Source: Actinophytocola sp. (lineage in GTDB: Bacteria; Actinomycetota; Actinomycetes; Mycobacteriales; Pseudonocardiaceae). From it: a stretch of 64,000 nucleotides of DNA. The position numbers were made by a program, and so were the translations under genes. The notes under the pieces were generated by a model. The model saw nothing but the letters and a program-made list of their open reading frames with translations. It made no database searches and had not been told where the DNA came from. Positions within the stretch are counted from its first letter, which is position 1; the number at the start of each line of letters is the position of its first letter. Shown one piece after another: positions 50,756 to 60,991 of this stretch. The stretch covers positions 1-64,000 of the forward strand of contig WHUD01000008.1 of NCBI GenBank assembly GCA_009377385.1. The letters are read 5' to 3'.

Positions 50756-51847
50756 GTGAGCACGGCCTTCATCCCGGCGGCGAAGCCGATCATCGGTGAC
50801 GCCGAACGCGCCGCCGTCGACGCCGTACTCCGCTCCGGCATGCTCGCGCAGGGCACGGAGGTCGCCGCGTTCGAGCGGGAGTTCAGCGACGTCCTGCTTG
50901 ACGGCAGGCCGGTGATTGCCGTCAACTCCGGCACGGCCGGGCTTCACCTCGGCCTGCTCGCGGCGGGCATCGGTCCCGGCGACGATGTGATCGTGCCGTC
51001 GTTCACCTTCGCGGCCACCGCCAACGCCGTCGCGCTGACCGGCGCCACCCCGGTGTTCGCCGACATCGAACTGTCGCACTATTGCCTCGACCCGGAGCAC
51101 GTCGCGAGCCTGGTGACCGAACGGACGGCGGCCATCATGCCGGTGCACCTCTACGGGCACCCCGCGAACTTGCCCGCCCTGGGTGCGGTCGCCGAGCGGC
51201 ACGGGCTCGCGCTGTTCGAGGACGCGGCTCAGGCGCACCGGGCGCGGCTCGACGGCCAGCCGGTCGGCACGGTCGGCGCGTTCGGGATGTTCAGCCTGTA
51301 TCCCACGAAGAACATGACGTCCGGTGAGGGCGGCATGGTGGCCACCCCGGACGCCGAGCTGGCACGCAGGCTTCGGCTGCTGCGCAACCAGGGCATGGCG
51401 CGGCAGTATGAGAACGAGATCGTCGGCTGCAACGCGCGGATGACCGACCTGCATGCCGCCATCGGCAGGGTGCAGTTGGCCCGGCTGGCGGCGTGGACCA
51501 GGGCCCGCAAGGCCAACGCCCGGTTCTTCGACGACTCGCTGAACGGCGTCGGCATCCCCGAGGTCGCCGACGGCGCAGAGCACGTCTATCACCAGTACAC
51601 GATCACGGTGCCGGAGGACAGGGACGGCTTCGCCGCCGCGCTGCGCGACGAGTACCGGATCGGGTGCGGCGTGTACTACCCGATCCCGGCCCACGAGCTG
51701 CCACCCTTCGCGCGCATGGCGGACCTCCCCAACACCGCGCGGGCCGCCAGCACCGTGCTGTCGCTGCCGGTGCATCCCGCGCTGGACGACGAGGACCGCG
51801 AGCGCATCGTCACGGCGGTGAACACGCTGGCCAAGGCAGGTGCATGA
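50756..51847 (+). CDS. DegT/DnrJ/EryC1-family sugar aminotransferase
   Basis: A 363-residue PLP aminotransferase. Motifs: AVNSGTAGLHLGLLAAGI, PSFTFAATANAV, EDAAQAHRA, and the PLP-binding Lys in FSLYPTKNMTSGEGG (Lys185). DegT enzymes add an amino group to a keto-sugar nucleotide; others act in antibiotic or cell-wall pathways. It is a GTG start behind GAGGAT. The next gene, a Gfo/Idh dehydrogenase, starts right after its stop (a 1-base gap), so both are one operon and may make one amino sugar. Confidence 0.9.
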   Translation: MSTAFIPAAKPIIGDAERAAVDAVLRSGMLAQGTEVAAFEREFSDVLLDGRPVIAVNSGTAGLHLGLLAAGIGPGDDVIVPSFTFAATANAVALTGATPVFADIELSHYCLDPEHVASLVTERTAAIMPVHLYGHPANLPALGAVAERHGLALFEDAAQAHRARLDGQPVGTVGAFGMFSLYPTKNMTSGEGGMVATPDAELARRLRLLRNQGMARQYENEIVGCNARMTDLHAAIGRVQLARLAAWTRARKANARFFDDSLNGVGIPEVADGAEHVYHQYTITVPEDRDGFAAALRDEYRIGCGVYYPIPAHELPPFARMADLPNTARAASTVLSLPVHPALDDEDRERIVTAVNTLAKAGA

Positions 51848-51848
51848 G

Positions 51849-52817
51849 ATGGAAGAGCTGCGCGTCGGGCTGATCGGCCTCGGCATGATGGGCCGCCACC
51901 ACGCGCGGGTGCTCCGCGAGATCGACGGCCTCACGTTGGCCGCCGTCGCCGACCCGACCGGCGACCCGAGCGGCGTCGCCGGGTCGCTGCCCGTGCTCGG
52001 CTCGGTGGACGAGCTGATCGACGCCGGGATCGACATGGCGGCCTGTGCCGTCCCGACCGCGCTGCACGAGGAGGTCGCGGTCGCGCTCGCCTACGCGCGC
52101 ATTCCGACGTTGATCGAGAAGCCGATCGCGCACAGCGTCGAGGCGGGTGAACGCGTCGTCGATGCGTTCACCAGGAACGACGTGCTCGGCGCCGTCGGCC
52201 ACATCGAGCGCTACAACCCGGCGTTGCAGTCGCTGCGGGAGCGGATGGCGTCCGGGGACCTCGGTGACATCTACCAGATCGCCACCCGCAGGCAGGGGCC
52301 GTTCCCGACCAGGATCTGCGACGTCGGCGTCGTCAAGGACCTCGCGACGCACGACATCGACCTGACGGCGTGGCTGGCGAAGTCGGACTACGCCGCCATC
52401 TCGGCGCAGGTGACCAACCGTTCCGGCAGGCCGCACGAGGACATGGTCGCCGCGACCGGACGGCTGACAAACGGCACCATCACCAACCACCTGGTGAACT
52501 GGCTGTCGCCGATGAAGGAGCGGATCACCGTCGTCACCGGCGACACTGGGGCGTTCGTCGCGGACACGCTGACCGCCGATCTCACCTTCTACGCCAACGG
52601 CGTGCTCAACACCGACTGGGTGTCGATCGCGACCTTCCGGGGCGTTGCGGAGGGCGACGTCACGCGGTTCGCGATCAAGAAGCGGGAGCCGTTGCGTGTT
52701 GAGCACGAGAAGTTCCGCGACGCGGTGCTCGGACTGTCCGCCGACGTCGTCAGCCTCCAGGAGGGGCTGAACACGTTGCGCACGGCGGAGGAGCTGTTGG
52801 AAACGGCACGGCGCTAG
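51849..52817 (+). CDS. Gfo/Idh/MocA-family dehydrogenase
   Basis: A 322-residue NAD(P)-dependent sugar dehydrogenase. LIGLGMMGRHHARVLREI is the dinucleotide fold; PTLIEKPIAHSVEAG carries the family's EKP motif; GHIERYNPALQSLRERM and DLATHDIDLTAWLAK hold the presumed catalytic residues. It likely oxidises or reduces a nucleotide sugar in step with the aminotransferase just upstream. ATG at 51849 is chosen over a GTG at 51840, which overlaps the previous gene but leaves no ribosome-binding site. It converges on the HAD gene with a 4-base overlap. Confidence 0.88.
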   Translation: MEELRVGLIGLGMMGRHHARVLREIDGLTLAAVADPTGDPSGVAGSLPVLGSVDELIDAGIDMAACAVPTALHEEVAVALAYARIPTLIEKPIAHSVEAGERVVDAFTRNDVLGAVGHIERYNPALQSLRERMASGDLGDIYQIATRRQGPFPTRICDVGVVKDLATHDIDLTAWLAKSDYAAISAQVTNRSGRPHEDMVAATGRLTNGTITNHLVNWLSPMKERITVVTGDTGAFVADTLTADLTFYANGVLNTDWVSIATFRGVAEGDVTRFAIKKREPLRVEHEKFRDAVLGLSADVVSLQEGLNTLRTAEELLETARR

Positions 52818-53647
52818 AACCAGCGTTCGAGCACCTGCGCGACGCCGTCCTCGGTGTTCGGCGCCGCGATCTCGTCCGCCGACGCCAGCACGGCCGGGTG
52901 TCCGTTCGCCATCGCGACGCCGTGCCCTGCCCAGCGCAGCATCTCGACGTCGTTGGGCATGTCGCCGAACGCGATGACGTCCCGCTGCGCGACGTCGGCA
53001 AGCGCAGCGACCTCAGCGAGCCCGCTCGCCTTGGTGACGTTCGGCGCGGAGATTTCGATCAGGCCGGCGTTGGTGGAGAACGTGATGTCGACGGCGTCGC
53101 CGAGCACCTCGCGCGCGGCGTGCGCCATCTCATCCGACGTCATCCCGCCGTTGCTGACCAGCAGTTTGATTGCCTTCTTGCCGACAACGGCCGCCCTGCT
53201 CACTGGCTCGCTCTCGCCTTCGCCGTGCGGCGGCGACGCGCCGTTCCACGGGTTGCGGAACTCCGGCTCAGCCACGAACTGCGGTGCGTTCTGGTCGTGC
53301 GCGGTCTCGCCGACCCGCTCCGCGGCGAGGTGTGCGCCTGGCAGCGCGGTGAGCACCGCGTCAGCGACGTCGTGCAGCGCGATGGCATCGAGCCCGCGCA
53401 CGCTCAGCACCTTGTCGGTGCCGATGTCGTAGAGCGCGGCGCCGTTGGCACACACCGCGTACCCGGTGATGTCCGCCTGCGCGGCGACCGGCGGGATCCA
53501 GCGTGGCGGTCTGCCACTGACCAGCACGAACGGCACCTCGGTGCCGAGCACTCGGCCGAGCACGGCCAGCGTGCGTCTGCTCATCCGTTCCATCGGCGTG
53601 AGCAACGTGCCGTCGACGTCCGATGCGATCAAGTCAGGCCTATCCAC
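52814..53647 (-). CDS. HAD-family phosphatase (Cof-like)
   Basis: A 277-residue haloacid dehalogenase-type phosphatase. ASDVDGTLLT holds the nucleophile Asp and acid/base Asp; FVLVSGRPPRW is motif II; GKKAIKLLVSN has the motif III Lys; and AFGDMPNDVEMLRWAG is motif IV. Between them is a type IIB cap domain. It should hydrolyse sugar phosphates or cofactor phosphates. The GTG at 53647 is preferred over a long upstream frame starting at 53842. It matches Rv3813c in position. It is divergent from the LLM gene. Confidence 0.87.
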   Translation of the reverse strand: MDRPDLIASDVDGTLLTPMERMSRRTLAVLGRVLGTEVPFVLVSGRPPRWIPPVAAQADITGYAVCANGAALYDIGTDKVLSVRGLDAIALHDVADAVLTALPGAHLAAERVGETAHDQNAPQFVAEPEFRNPWNGASPPHGEGESEPVSRAAVVGKKAIKLLVSNGGMTSDEMAHAAREVLGDAVDITFSTNAGLIEISAPNVTKASGLAEVAALADVAQRDVIAFGDMPNDVEMLRWAGHGVAMANGHPAVLASADEIAAPNTEDGVAQVLERWF

Positions 53648-53773
53648 CCTCCCATCATCCCCGATGCCGGACGTCGACCGCCGCACTGCGCCGAACGGTC
53701 TAGTCAAACCGCCCGATCTGCTCAAATTTCCGGCTGACGGAGAGGCCGCCGTCACAGCGGAAGTCGGAGGCGA

Positions 53774-53779
53774 TACGGT
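53774..53779 (+). promoter_or_regulatory. -10 element of the leaderless LLM gene
   Basis: TACGGT is 7 nt before the GTG at 53787; no ribosome-binding site. Confidence 0.5.
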
Positions 53780-53786
53780 TACGGCC

Positions 53787-54677
53787 GTGCGGGCGGGCAT
53801 CGTGATTCTGACGGAAGACAGGTGGTGGTCCGGCGAGCCCAAGTGGCGTAACGCTGAGGAATTCGGGTTCGATCACGCTTGGACCTACGACCATCTCAGC
53901 TGGCGCTCTCTCGCGGACGGCCCCTGGTTCAGCGCGCTGCCCACGCTGACCGCAGCGGCCATGGTGACCGAGGTGATCCAGCTCGGCACCTTCGTCGCCA
54001 GCCCGAACTACCGGCATCCCGTCCCGTTCATGCGGGAGCTGATCACGCTCGACGACATCGCTGACGGCAGGCTGCTGCTCGGCCTCGGCGCTGGCGCGAG
54101 CAAGGGCGGCGCCGACGACCGCGCCATGATCGGGGAACCGGACTGGCAGCCGCGCGAGCTTTCCGATCGGTTCGCCGAGTTCGTCGAGGCGCTCGACGGC
54201 GCGCTGACCAAGGACAACTACAGCTTCGCTGGCACCTACTTCGAGGCGTCTGCAGCGCGGAACCTGCCAGGCTGCGTGCAGGCGCCGAGGGTCCCGTTCG
54301 CCATCGCCGCCAACGGCCCCCGCTCGCTGCGGCTCGCTGCCAAGTACGGGCAGGGCTGGATCACCACAGGCAGACCCAGCGACGACAACGAGGAGTGGTG
54401 GCGCAGCGTCAGCGCGCTGAGCGAGCAGTTCGATCGCGCGCTCGGCGACGCGGATCGCGACCCGGCGCGGGTGCGCAGGTACCTGAGCCTCGACGCGGGG
54501 CCGGTGTACTCGCTGACCAGCGTTGACACCTTCACGGACGCCGCGCAACGCGCGCGGAAACTGGGGTTCACCGACATCGTCGTGCACTGGCCGCGCGCAA
54601 CCGACCCGTATTGCGGGCGGGAAGCGGTCTTGGAGCGCATCGCAGAGGAAGTACTCGCGGAGGTCCAGGAGCTGTGA
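53787..54677 (+). CDS. F420-type LLM-class oxidoreductase
   Basis: A 296-residue luciferase-like enzyme. It has GIVILTEDRWWSGEPKWRNA, the HAWTYDHLSW block, TFVASPNYRHPVPF, GLGAGASKGGADD, and VPFAIAANGPRSLRLAAKYG. The pattern is that of actinobacterial F420-dependent LLM oxidoreductases, though FMN cannot be excluded. The GTG at 53787 is 7 nt after TACGGT, a leaderless start. The stop overlaps the next gene's start in GTGA, so the following hydrolase-like protein is coupled to it. They probably act on one substrate. Confidence 0.86.
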   Translation: MRAGIVILTEDRWWSGEPKWRNAEEFGFDHAWTYDHLSWRSLADGPWFSALPTLTAAAMVTEVIQLGTFVASPNYRHPVPFMRELITLDDIADGRLLLGLGAGASKGGADDRAMIGEPDWQPRELSDRFAEFVEALDGALTKDNYSFAGTYFEASAARNLPGCVQAPRVPFAIAANGPRSLRLAAKYGQGWITTGRPSDDNEEWWRSVSALSEQFDRALGDADRDPARVRRYLSLDAGPVYSLTSVDTFTDAAQRARKLGFTDIVVHWPRATDPYCGREAVLERIAEEVLAEVQEL

Positions 54678-55537
54678 ACCATGCAAGCATTGCGCCAGAC
54701 ACCATGATTCGCGGACAGGTATCCGGCAACGTGGACCGGCCAGATGGCGCGATGATCCGGTGGTGGCGTGGTGGGCACGGTGATCCTGTAGTGCTTGTGC
54801 ACGGTTCGTTCGACGACCACAACAGCTGGTCGTCCGTCATGCCGCAGCTCGGCGGCTATTCCGACGTCGTAGCGTACGACCGGCGCGGCCACAGCCTCAG
54901 CACCGCGCCGCGCGGTCAGGGCAGCATCACGCAGGACGCAGAGGACCTGCTGTCCATTGTCGACACGGTGGTCGGTGCGCCTGCACACCTGATCGGACAC
55001 GGCTACGGTGGGTCGGTCGCCATGCTCGCCGGGACCATGCGCAGGGACGCCGTCCGCAGCATCGCGGTGCACGAGCCGCCGCTGTACGGGCTGCTGCGAA
55101 CCAACCCGTTCGCCAAGGTCCTCGGCGCCGAGGTGTCGGTGTGGCTGGACCACGCCGCAGAGCTGATCCGCAACGGGAACCTCGCAGGTGGGGTCCGGGT
55201 GTTCGCGGAGAAGGTCGGCTACGGCAAGGGCAGCTGGCACGGGCTGTTCACCCGCGAGCAGCGCGCGACGATGATCTCCAACGCGCACACCTGGCTGGAC
55301 CAGTACACCGACCCGAGCGGCCACAACATCGACATCACCACGCTCGCCTGGGCGCGTTTCCCCGTCACGCTGTTCGTCGGCGAGCGGACGCACCCGATGA
55401 ACGAGCTGGTCGCGGACGAGCTGGTGGAGCGGCTGCCGTTCCTTCGCACCGTGCGGATCCCCGACGCGGGCCACGCCCCCCACCTCACCCACCCGGAGTC
55501 CTTCTCCTCCGCCCTGATCGGCCACATCCGCGCCTGA
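54674..55537 (+). CDS. Alpha/beta hydrolase-fold protein lacking the nucleophile
   Basis: A 287-residue alpha/beta-hydrolase-fold protein. VVLVHGSFDDHNSWSSVM and DRRGHSLSTAP are normal, and AGHAPHLTHPE has the His. The nucleophile elbow reads IGHGYGGSVA; the residue where Ser, Cys or Asp should be is Gly. A hydrolase of the usual mechanism is therefore unlikely, and a decarboxylase, lyase or binding role may be considered. Its GTG shares bases with the stop of the LLM gene (GTGA), so expression is coupled. An ATG at 54704 is an alternative. A repeat array starts 26 bases after the stop. Confidence 0.82.
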   Translation: MNHASIAPDTMIRGQVSGNVDRPDGAMIRWWRGGHGDPVVLVHGSFDDHNSWSSVMPQLGGYSDVVAYDRRGHSLSTAPRGQGSITQDAEDLLSIVDTVVGAPAHLIGHGYGGSVAMLAGTMRRDAVRSIAVHEPPLYGLLRTNPFAKVLGAEVSVWLDHAAELIRNGNLAGGVRVFAEKVGYGKGSWHGLFTREQRATMISNAHTWLDQYTDPSGHNIDITTLAWARFPVTLFVGERTHPMNELVADELVERLPFLRTVRIPDAGHAPHLTHPESFSSALIGHIRA

Positions 55538-55555
55538 CCCCCGGCACCATTGGCG

Positions 55556-55670
55556 CGCCCCGCGCGCGAGTCGCACCTTCGCGGCGCGCGAGTCGCACCT
55601 TCGCGGCTGCGAGTTGTACCTTTGGTAGCGCGAATCGCACCGTCATTCCGCACGAATTGCACCTCCCCGG
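55556..55670. repeat. Five-copy phased repeat, inverse orientation
   Basis: GCGAGTCGCACC-type 12-mers start at 55564, 55586, 55607, 55628 and 55650, with spacings of 22, 21, 21 and 22 bases. They are the reverse complement of the core of the array at 42751, with later copies degenerate (GAGTTGTACC, CGAATTGCACC). They lie between the hydrolase-like gene and the AbiEi/DUF559 gene. Confidence 0.65.
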
Positions 55671-55694
55671 AAGTCCCTACCTGCGTGCGCCCTG

Positions 55695-55721
55695 TTATCC
55701 ACCGCCCCGGCGTTGTCCACA
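55695..55721 (+). promoter_or_regulatory. Pair of DnaA-box-like sites
   Basis: TTATCCACC (55695-55703) and TTGTCCACA (55713-55721) occur in the same direction, 18 bases apart start to start, about 50-80 bases before the AbiEi/DUF559 start. The second is the form of DnaA box used in actinobacteria. With only two sites and no origin genes, this is more likely a regulatory element than an origin. Confidence 0.4.
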
Positions 55722-55772
55722 GCGCTAGATTGACGGTTTTGCCGTGTGCCGTCACGGCGCACGGTTGTCGCC

Positions 55773-56672
55773 ATGATTTCCTTACCCGACGGCCCGCACG
55801 GGGCCTACCGCCGATCGGAGCTCGTACGGCTGCTCGGCAGCGACGTCGTCCGTGATGCCCTGGATGACGGCACCTTGCGGCCGTTCGGCCGGAGCGTGCT
55901 GATCGATGCGCGCCGCGCCATCACGCTGCACACTCGCGCCGCTGCGACACTCTTGCTGGCGGGCAGTGATGTGGTGCTGACAGGATTCACCGCCCTCGCC
56001 GTCTGGGGTTGCTCCGCAGCGCCTGCCGGACCGATCCACGTACTGATGCCGTACCACCGCCGCATGAAGCGGCGCGCGGGTGTCGTCGTCCACAATGGAT
56101 CGTTTCAAGGTCATGACATCCACGATGTCGCCGGGTTGCCGACCATGGCGCTGGATTTCGCGCTGGCAGAGGCGCTGTGTCGTGGGAACCGACGTGATGG
56201 ATTGGCCTGCGCAGACCAGGCGTTCGCATTGGCCGCCGAGTGCGAGCGGGCTGAATTCCGTGCCGCCGTCGCCGAGCGGATTCGAACTCGGCCTGATCCG
56301 CGTGGTCGACGTCGCGCTCGCAGACTGCTCGGGCTCGCGACAGGCTTGGCCGAGTCCCCGCCGGAGAGCTGGACCTTGCTGCTGTTCGATGACGCTGGCC
56401 TGCCACGTCCCACGCCGCAGTATCCGATCCACGACCTGTCAGGCAGGGAGATTTATCGACTCGACTTCGCCTGGCCCGAACTGCGTGTCGCTGTCGAGTA
56501 TGACGGCTATGAGGCGCACGAGAACCGGGCAGACCGGGACGAGCTGCGGGATCGTGACTTGCGCAGGCGGGGCTGGATCGTGATCAGGGCGAACAGCACC
56601 GACCTGTCCGATCCTTCCCGGCTGCTGGACAGGATCGCGGCCGCATTCGGTGCCCGGGGCATGGCGGCGTGA
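55773..56672 (+). CDS. AbiEi-like N-terminal / DUF559 endonuclease-like protein
   Basis: A 299-residue protein of an abundant actinobacterial family. Residues about 1-140 resemble the AbiEi antitoxin fold: RRSELVRLLGSDVVRDALDD, TRAAATLLLAGSDVVLTGFT, ALAVWG. Residues about 210-299 match DUF559, a Vsr/PD-(D/E)XK-like nuclease fold: IYRLDFAWPELRVAVEYDGY with the acidic residues, then RDRDLRRRGWIVIRA. No AbiEii toxin neighbour is present, so it is not a classical two-gene TA system. Function may be DNA cleavage or regulation. The ATG at 55773 is used. It is bracketed by inverted repeat arrays. Confidence 0.75.
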   Translation: MISLPDGPHGAYRRSELVRLLGSDVVRDALDDGTLRPFGRSVLIDARRAITLHTRAAATLLLAGSDVVLTGFTALAVWGCSAAPAGPIHVLMPYHRRMKRRAGVVVHNGSFQGHDIHDVAGLPTMALDFALAEALCRGNRRDGLACADQAFALAAECERAEFRAAVAERIRTRPDPRGRRRARRLLGLATGLAESPPESWTLLLFDDAGLPRPTPQYPIHDLSGREIYRLDFAWPELRVAVEYDGYEAHENRADRDELRDRDLRRRGWIVIRANSTDLSDPSRLLDRIAAAFGARGMAA

Positions 56673-56680
56673 CACGCGAA

Positions 56681-56712
56681 GGTGCGATTCGGGCGGCTGG
56701 AGGTGCAACTCG
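56681..56712. repeat. Two-copy phased repeat, forward orientation
   Basis: GGTGCGATTCGG (56681) and GGTGCAACTCGC (56702), 21 bases apart, in the orientation opposite to the array at 55556. With it they bracket the AbiEi/DUF559 gene. Confidence 0.55.
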
Positions 56713-56733
56713 CCGGTGCCCGGCGCACAGTAG

Positions 56734-58576
<1,843 letters not shown>

Positions 58577-58587
58577 AGGAGCACAAC

Positions 58588-59511
58588 GTGAGCAAGACCG
58601 CTGAGGAAATGGCGATGTCGTCCGCGACGCGAGGCGGGGCGCCGGGTGCTATCGCGGGACTGCTCAAGACCACGCGGCCGAAGCAGTGGCTGAAGAACGT
58701 GCTTGTGCTGGCCGCGCCATTCACGGCCGGCAAGCTCGGCGACACGGGTGTGCTCATCGACGCCGGGATCGCGTTCATCGCGTTTTCGCTGGTTGCCTCG
58801 GCGGTGTACCTGGTCAACGACGCCGTCGACGTCGAGGCCGACCGCGCGCACCCAACCAAGCGCAACCGTCCGGTCGCGGCGGGTGCGGTGCCGATCCCGC
58901 TCGCCTACGCCGCCGCCGTGGTGTTCTTCGCCGGTGGTATGGCCGTCGGGGTGCTGACCAGGTGGGAGCTGCTCGTCGTCCTCGGCGTGTACGCTGCGGT
59001 GCAGCTCGGCTACTGCTTCGGCTGGAAGCACCAGCCGGTGGTCGACCTGTGCATCGTGGCGTCCGGGTTCCTGATGCGCGCGATCGCGGGCGGCGCGGCG
59101 GCGGGCATCGTGCTGTCGCAGTGGTTCCTGCTTGTCACGGCGTTCGGATCGCTGTTCATGGTGTCCGGCAAGCGCTACGCCGAACTCGTGCTCTTCGAGC
59201 GCACCGGCGCGAAGATCCGGTCGTCGCTGAAGAAGTACTCGTCGAGCTACCTGCGGTTCGTCTGGGCGGCGTCGGCGGCGATCGTGATCATGGCGTACTG
59301 CCTGTGGGCGTTCGAGATCAGGCAGGAGTCGAACGGGTCGGTGTGGGCCGTGGTCTCGATGGTGCCGTTCGTCGTGGCGATCCTCCGCTACGCCGTCGAC
59401 GTCGACGGCGGCAACGCGGGCGAGCCGGAGGAGATCGCCATCAACGACCGTGTGCTGCAGGTTCTCGGCCTCGGCTGGGTCGCCACCCTCATTGGGGCGT
59501 TTTACTTCTGA
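58588..59511 (+). CDS. ubiA: Decaprenyl-phosphate phosphoribosyltransferase (UbiA)
   Basis: A 307-residue polytopic UbiA-family transferase, with about nine helices. VYLNDAVDVEADRAHP-type motif (seen as VNDAVDVEADRAHPTKRNRP) is the first Asp-rich site for Mg and phosphate; a second lies in LRYAVDVDGGNAGEPEE. It transfers 5-phosphoribose from PRPP to decaprenyl phosphate, the committed step to the arabinose donor DPA. It begins with GTG behind GAGGAG. Positional ortholog of Rv3806c. It is followed by a convergent Uma2-type gene after 6 bases. Confidence 0.94.
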   Translation: MSKTAEEMAMSSATRGGAPGAIAGLLKTTRPKQWLKNVLVLAAPFTAGKLGDTGVLIDAGIAFIAFSLVASAVYLVNDAVDVEADRAHPTKRNRPVAAGAVPIPLAYAAAVVFFAGGMAVGVLTRWELLVVLGVYAAVQLGYCFGWKHQPVVDLCIVASGFLMRAIAGGAAAGIVLSQWFLLVTAFGSLFMVSGKRYAELVLFERTGAKIRSSLKKYSSSYLRFVWAASAAIVIMAYCLWAFEIRQESNGSVWAVVSMVPFVVAILRYAVDVDGGNAGEPEEIAINDRVLQVLGLGWVATLIGAFYF

Positions 59512-59517
59512 GCGCGC

Positions 59518-60117
59518 TCACAGCAGCGCGGTCAGGTCGATCGACACTGGGAACGGCTCTGACGTCGTGAAGGCGCCGGTAACCTCCGCGTTGTCGACGT
59601 AGCCGAACTCCTCGGTCAGGTGGCAGGCGACCAGCGATACCGGTGTCGAGATGTCGACAATCCAGTAGTGCGCGATGTCGGCGTCGGCGTACTCGCGTCG
59701 TTTGTCCACGTAGTCCGTGCGCCGCGAGCCTGCCGAGACCACCTCGATGACGACGCGAACCTCGGACGCCGTAATCATCCCGCCTTCGCGGCGGACCCGC
59801 TCCCGCGCGGCGCGCTGGACGATCAGCAGGTCGGGCCGCCGCGAGAACCCCGGCTCGCCAGCCGGGACGAGTTCCAGATTGACGTCGACGTCTTGGATCA
59901 CCTCGAAGTCAGCGGGCAATTGCGGCTCAAGTTGGACCGCGAGCCGAAGTGAAGCGTAGTTGTGGTCTGGTACGGGACTGGGTGACATCAACAGGCGGCC
60001 CTCCACGAGCTCGGTATAACCGGTCTCGGTCTCGCCAAGGGCCGCGTACTCGTCAATAGTCAGCAAGCGCGCAGGAGGTCGGAGCGTGTGCTCCGGAGGT
60101 TCGGGTAAGGCTGTCAT
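59518..60117 (-). CDS. Uma2/DUF820-family endonuclease-like protein
   Basis: A 199-residue DUF820/Uma2 protein, a PD-(D/E)XK-like fold. It shows LLTIDEYAALGETETGYTEL, EGRLLMSPSPVPDH, RRPDLLIVQRAARERV and VVIEVVSAGSRRTDYVDKRR; the Asp, Glu and Lys/Arg of these form the typical nuclease site. Family members are abundant in cyanobacteria and actinobacteria; activity is largely unproven. ATG at 60117 has GTGAGGAGCCGG before it. It is inserted in the arabinan precursor gene series, but the operon partners are on the other strand or separate. Function unknown. Confidence 0.85.
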   Translation of the reverse strand: MTALPEPPEHTLRPPARLLTIDEYAALGETETGYTELVEGRLLMSPSPVPDHNYASLRLAVQLEPQLPADFEVIQDVDVNLELVPAGEPGFSRRPDLLIVQRAARERVRREGGMITASEVRVVIEVVSAGSRRTDYVDKRREYADADIAHYWIVDISTPVSLVACHLTEEFGYVDNAEVTGAFTTSEPFPVSIDLTALL

Positions 60118-60204
60118 CCGGCTCCTCACGATCCCTTCGCGCTTAGTCTGGCACAACGCATGGCGTCGATGATCGGGACGCCGCGATGACCCTCGGCCCG
60201 CCCC

Positions 60205-60960
60205 CTACAACGGCAGCTTGCGGAACAGCGGCCGGGGGACGTGGCGCAGCGCAGACATCACGAAGCGCATCGGCGGCGGCGCCCACACCAGCTCCTTGCC
60301 CTTCGCCGCTGCGTCGACGGCGATCTCCGCGACCTGCTCGGCCGTCACCGCGAGCGGCGCGGCGTCGAGGCCATCGGTCATCTTCGTCCGCACGAACCCC
60401 GGCCGCACAACGGAGACCCGGACGCCGTGCGGGGCAAGCGCCTCGCCGAGCCCGAGGTAGAAGCCGTCGAACCCGGCCTTGGTCGAGCCGTACACGAAGT
60501 TCGACCTGCGCACCCGCTCGCCGGCCACCGAGGACAGCGCGATCACCGAGCCGTGCCCCTGCCGCTTGAGCCGCTCGGCAAGCGCGACGCCTGCCGAGAC
60601 CGCCGCCGTGTAGTTCACCGTGGCCAGCTGGACCGCAATCGCGTGGTCCTGCCACGCCTGCTCCGGGTCACCGAGCAGCCCGAACGCGACGACCGAGACG
60701 TCGATGTCCCCGCCTGCGAACGCCTGCTCGATCGCGGCGGGGTGGGAGCCGGTGTCTGTGGCGTCGAAGTCAAGCTCGACGACGTCGTTGCCCGCGTCGG
60801 ACAGCCGCTTCGCAGCGGCCGTGCGGCGTTCAGACGCCCGCGCCGCGAGCACGATCCGCAGCGGACGTCGTGCGGCGTAGCGCTCGGCGATGGCCAGCGC
60901 GATATCGGACGTGCCGCCGAGCAGTAGCAACGACTGGGGGTTGCCAACAGCGTCAATCAC
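60205..60960 (-). CDS. dprE2: Decaprenylphosphoryl-ribose 2'-keto reductase
   Basis: A 251-residue short-chain dehydrogenase that reduces the 2-keto intermediate made by DprE1 to decaprenylphosphoryl-arabinose using [22 protein letters not shown] is the dinucleotide site; [12 protein letters not shown] holds Ser, and [13 protein letters not shown] the Tyr and Lys. The C-terminal segment [10 protein letters not shown] is typical of DprE2. GTG start at 60960; TAGGGT lies 6 nt before it. In mycobacteria dprE1 and dprE2 are adjacent; here a sulfotransferase-like gene intervenes, so each has its own promoter. Confidence 0.93.
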   Translation of the reverse strand: MIDAVGNPQSLLLLGGTSDIALAIAERYAARRPLRIVLAARASERRTAAAKRLSDAGNDVVELDFDATDTGSHPAAIEQAFAGGDIDVSVVAFGLLGDPEQAWQDHAIAVQLATVNYTAAVSAGVALAERLKRQGHGSVIALSSVAGERVRRSNFVYGSTKAGFDGFYLGLGEALAPHGVRVSVVRPGFVRTKMTDGLDAAPLAVTAEQVAEIAVDAAAKGKELVWAPPPMRFVMSALRHVPRPLFRKLPL

Positions 60961-60966
60961 AGGGCC

Positions 60967-60972
60967 ACCCTA
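60967..60972 (-). promoter_or_regulatory. -10 element of leaderless dprE2
   Basis: TAGGGT (minus strand) is 6 nt before the GTG at 60960. Confidence 0.5.
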
Positions 60973-60991
60973 TCCGTGCGATGCGGCCCGT

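Noticed and set aside
55695-55721. Possible replication origin from DnaA-box-like sites
   Set aside because: Only two sites are present, with no dnaA, dnaN, gyrB or parAB genes and no AT-rich region.
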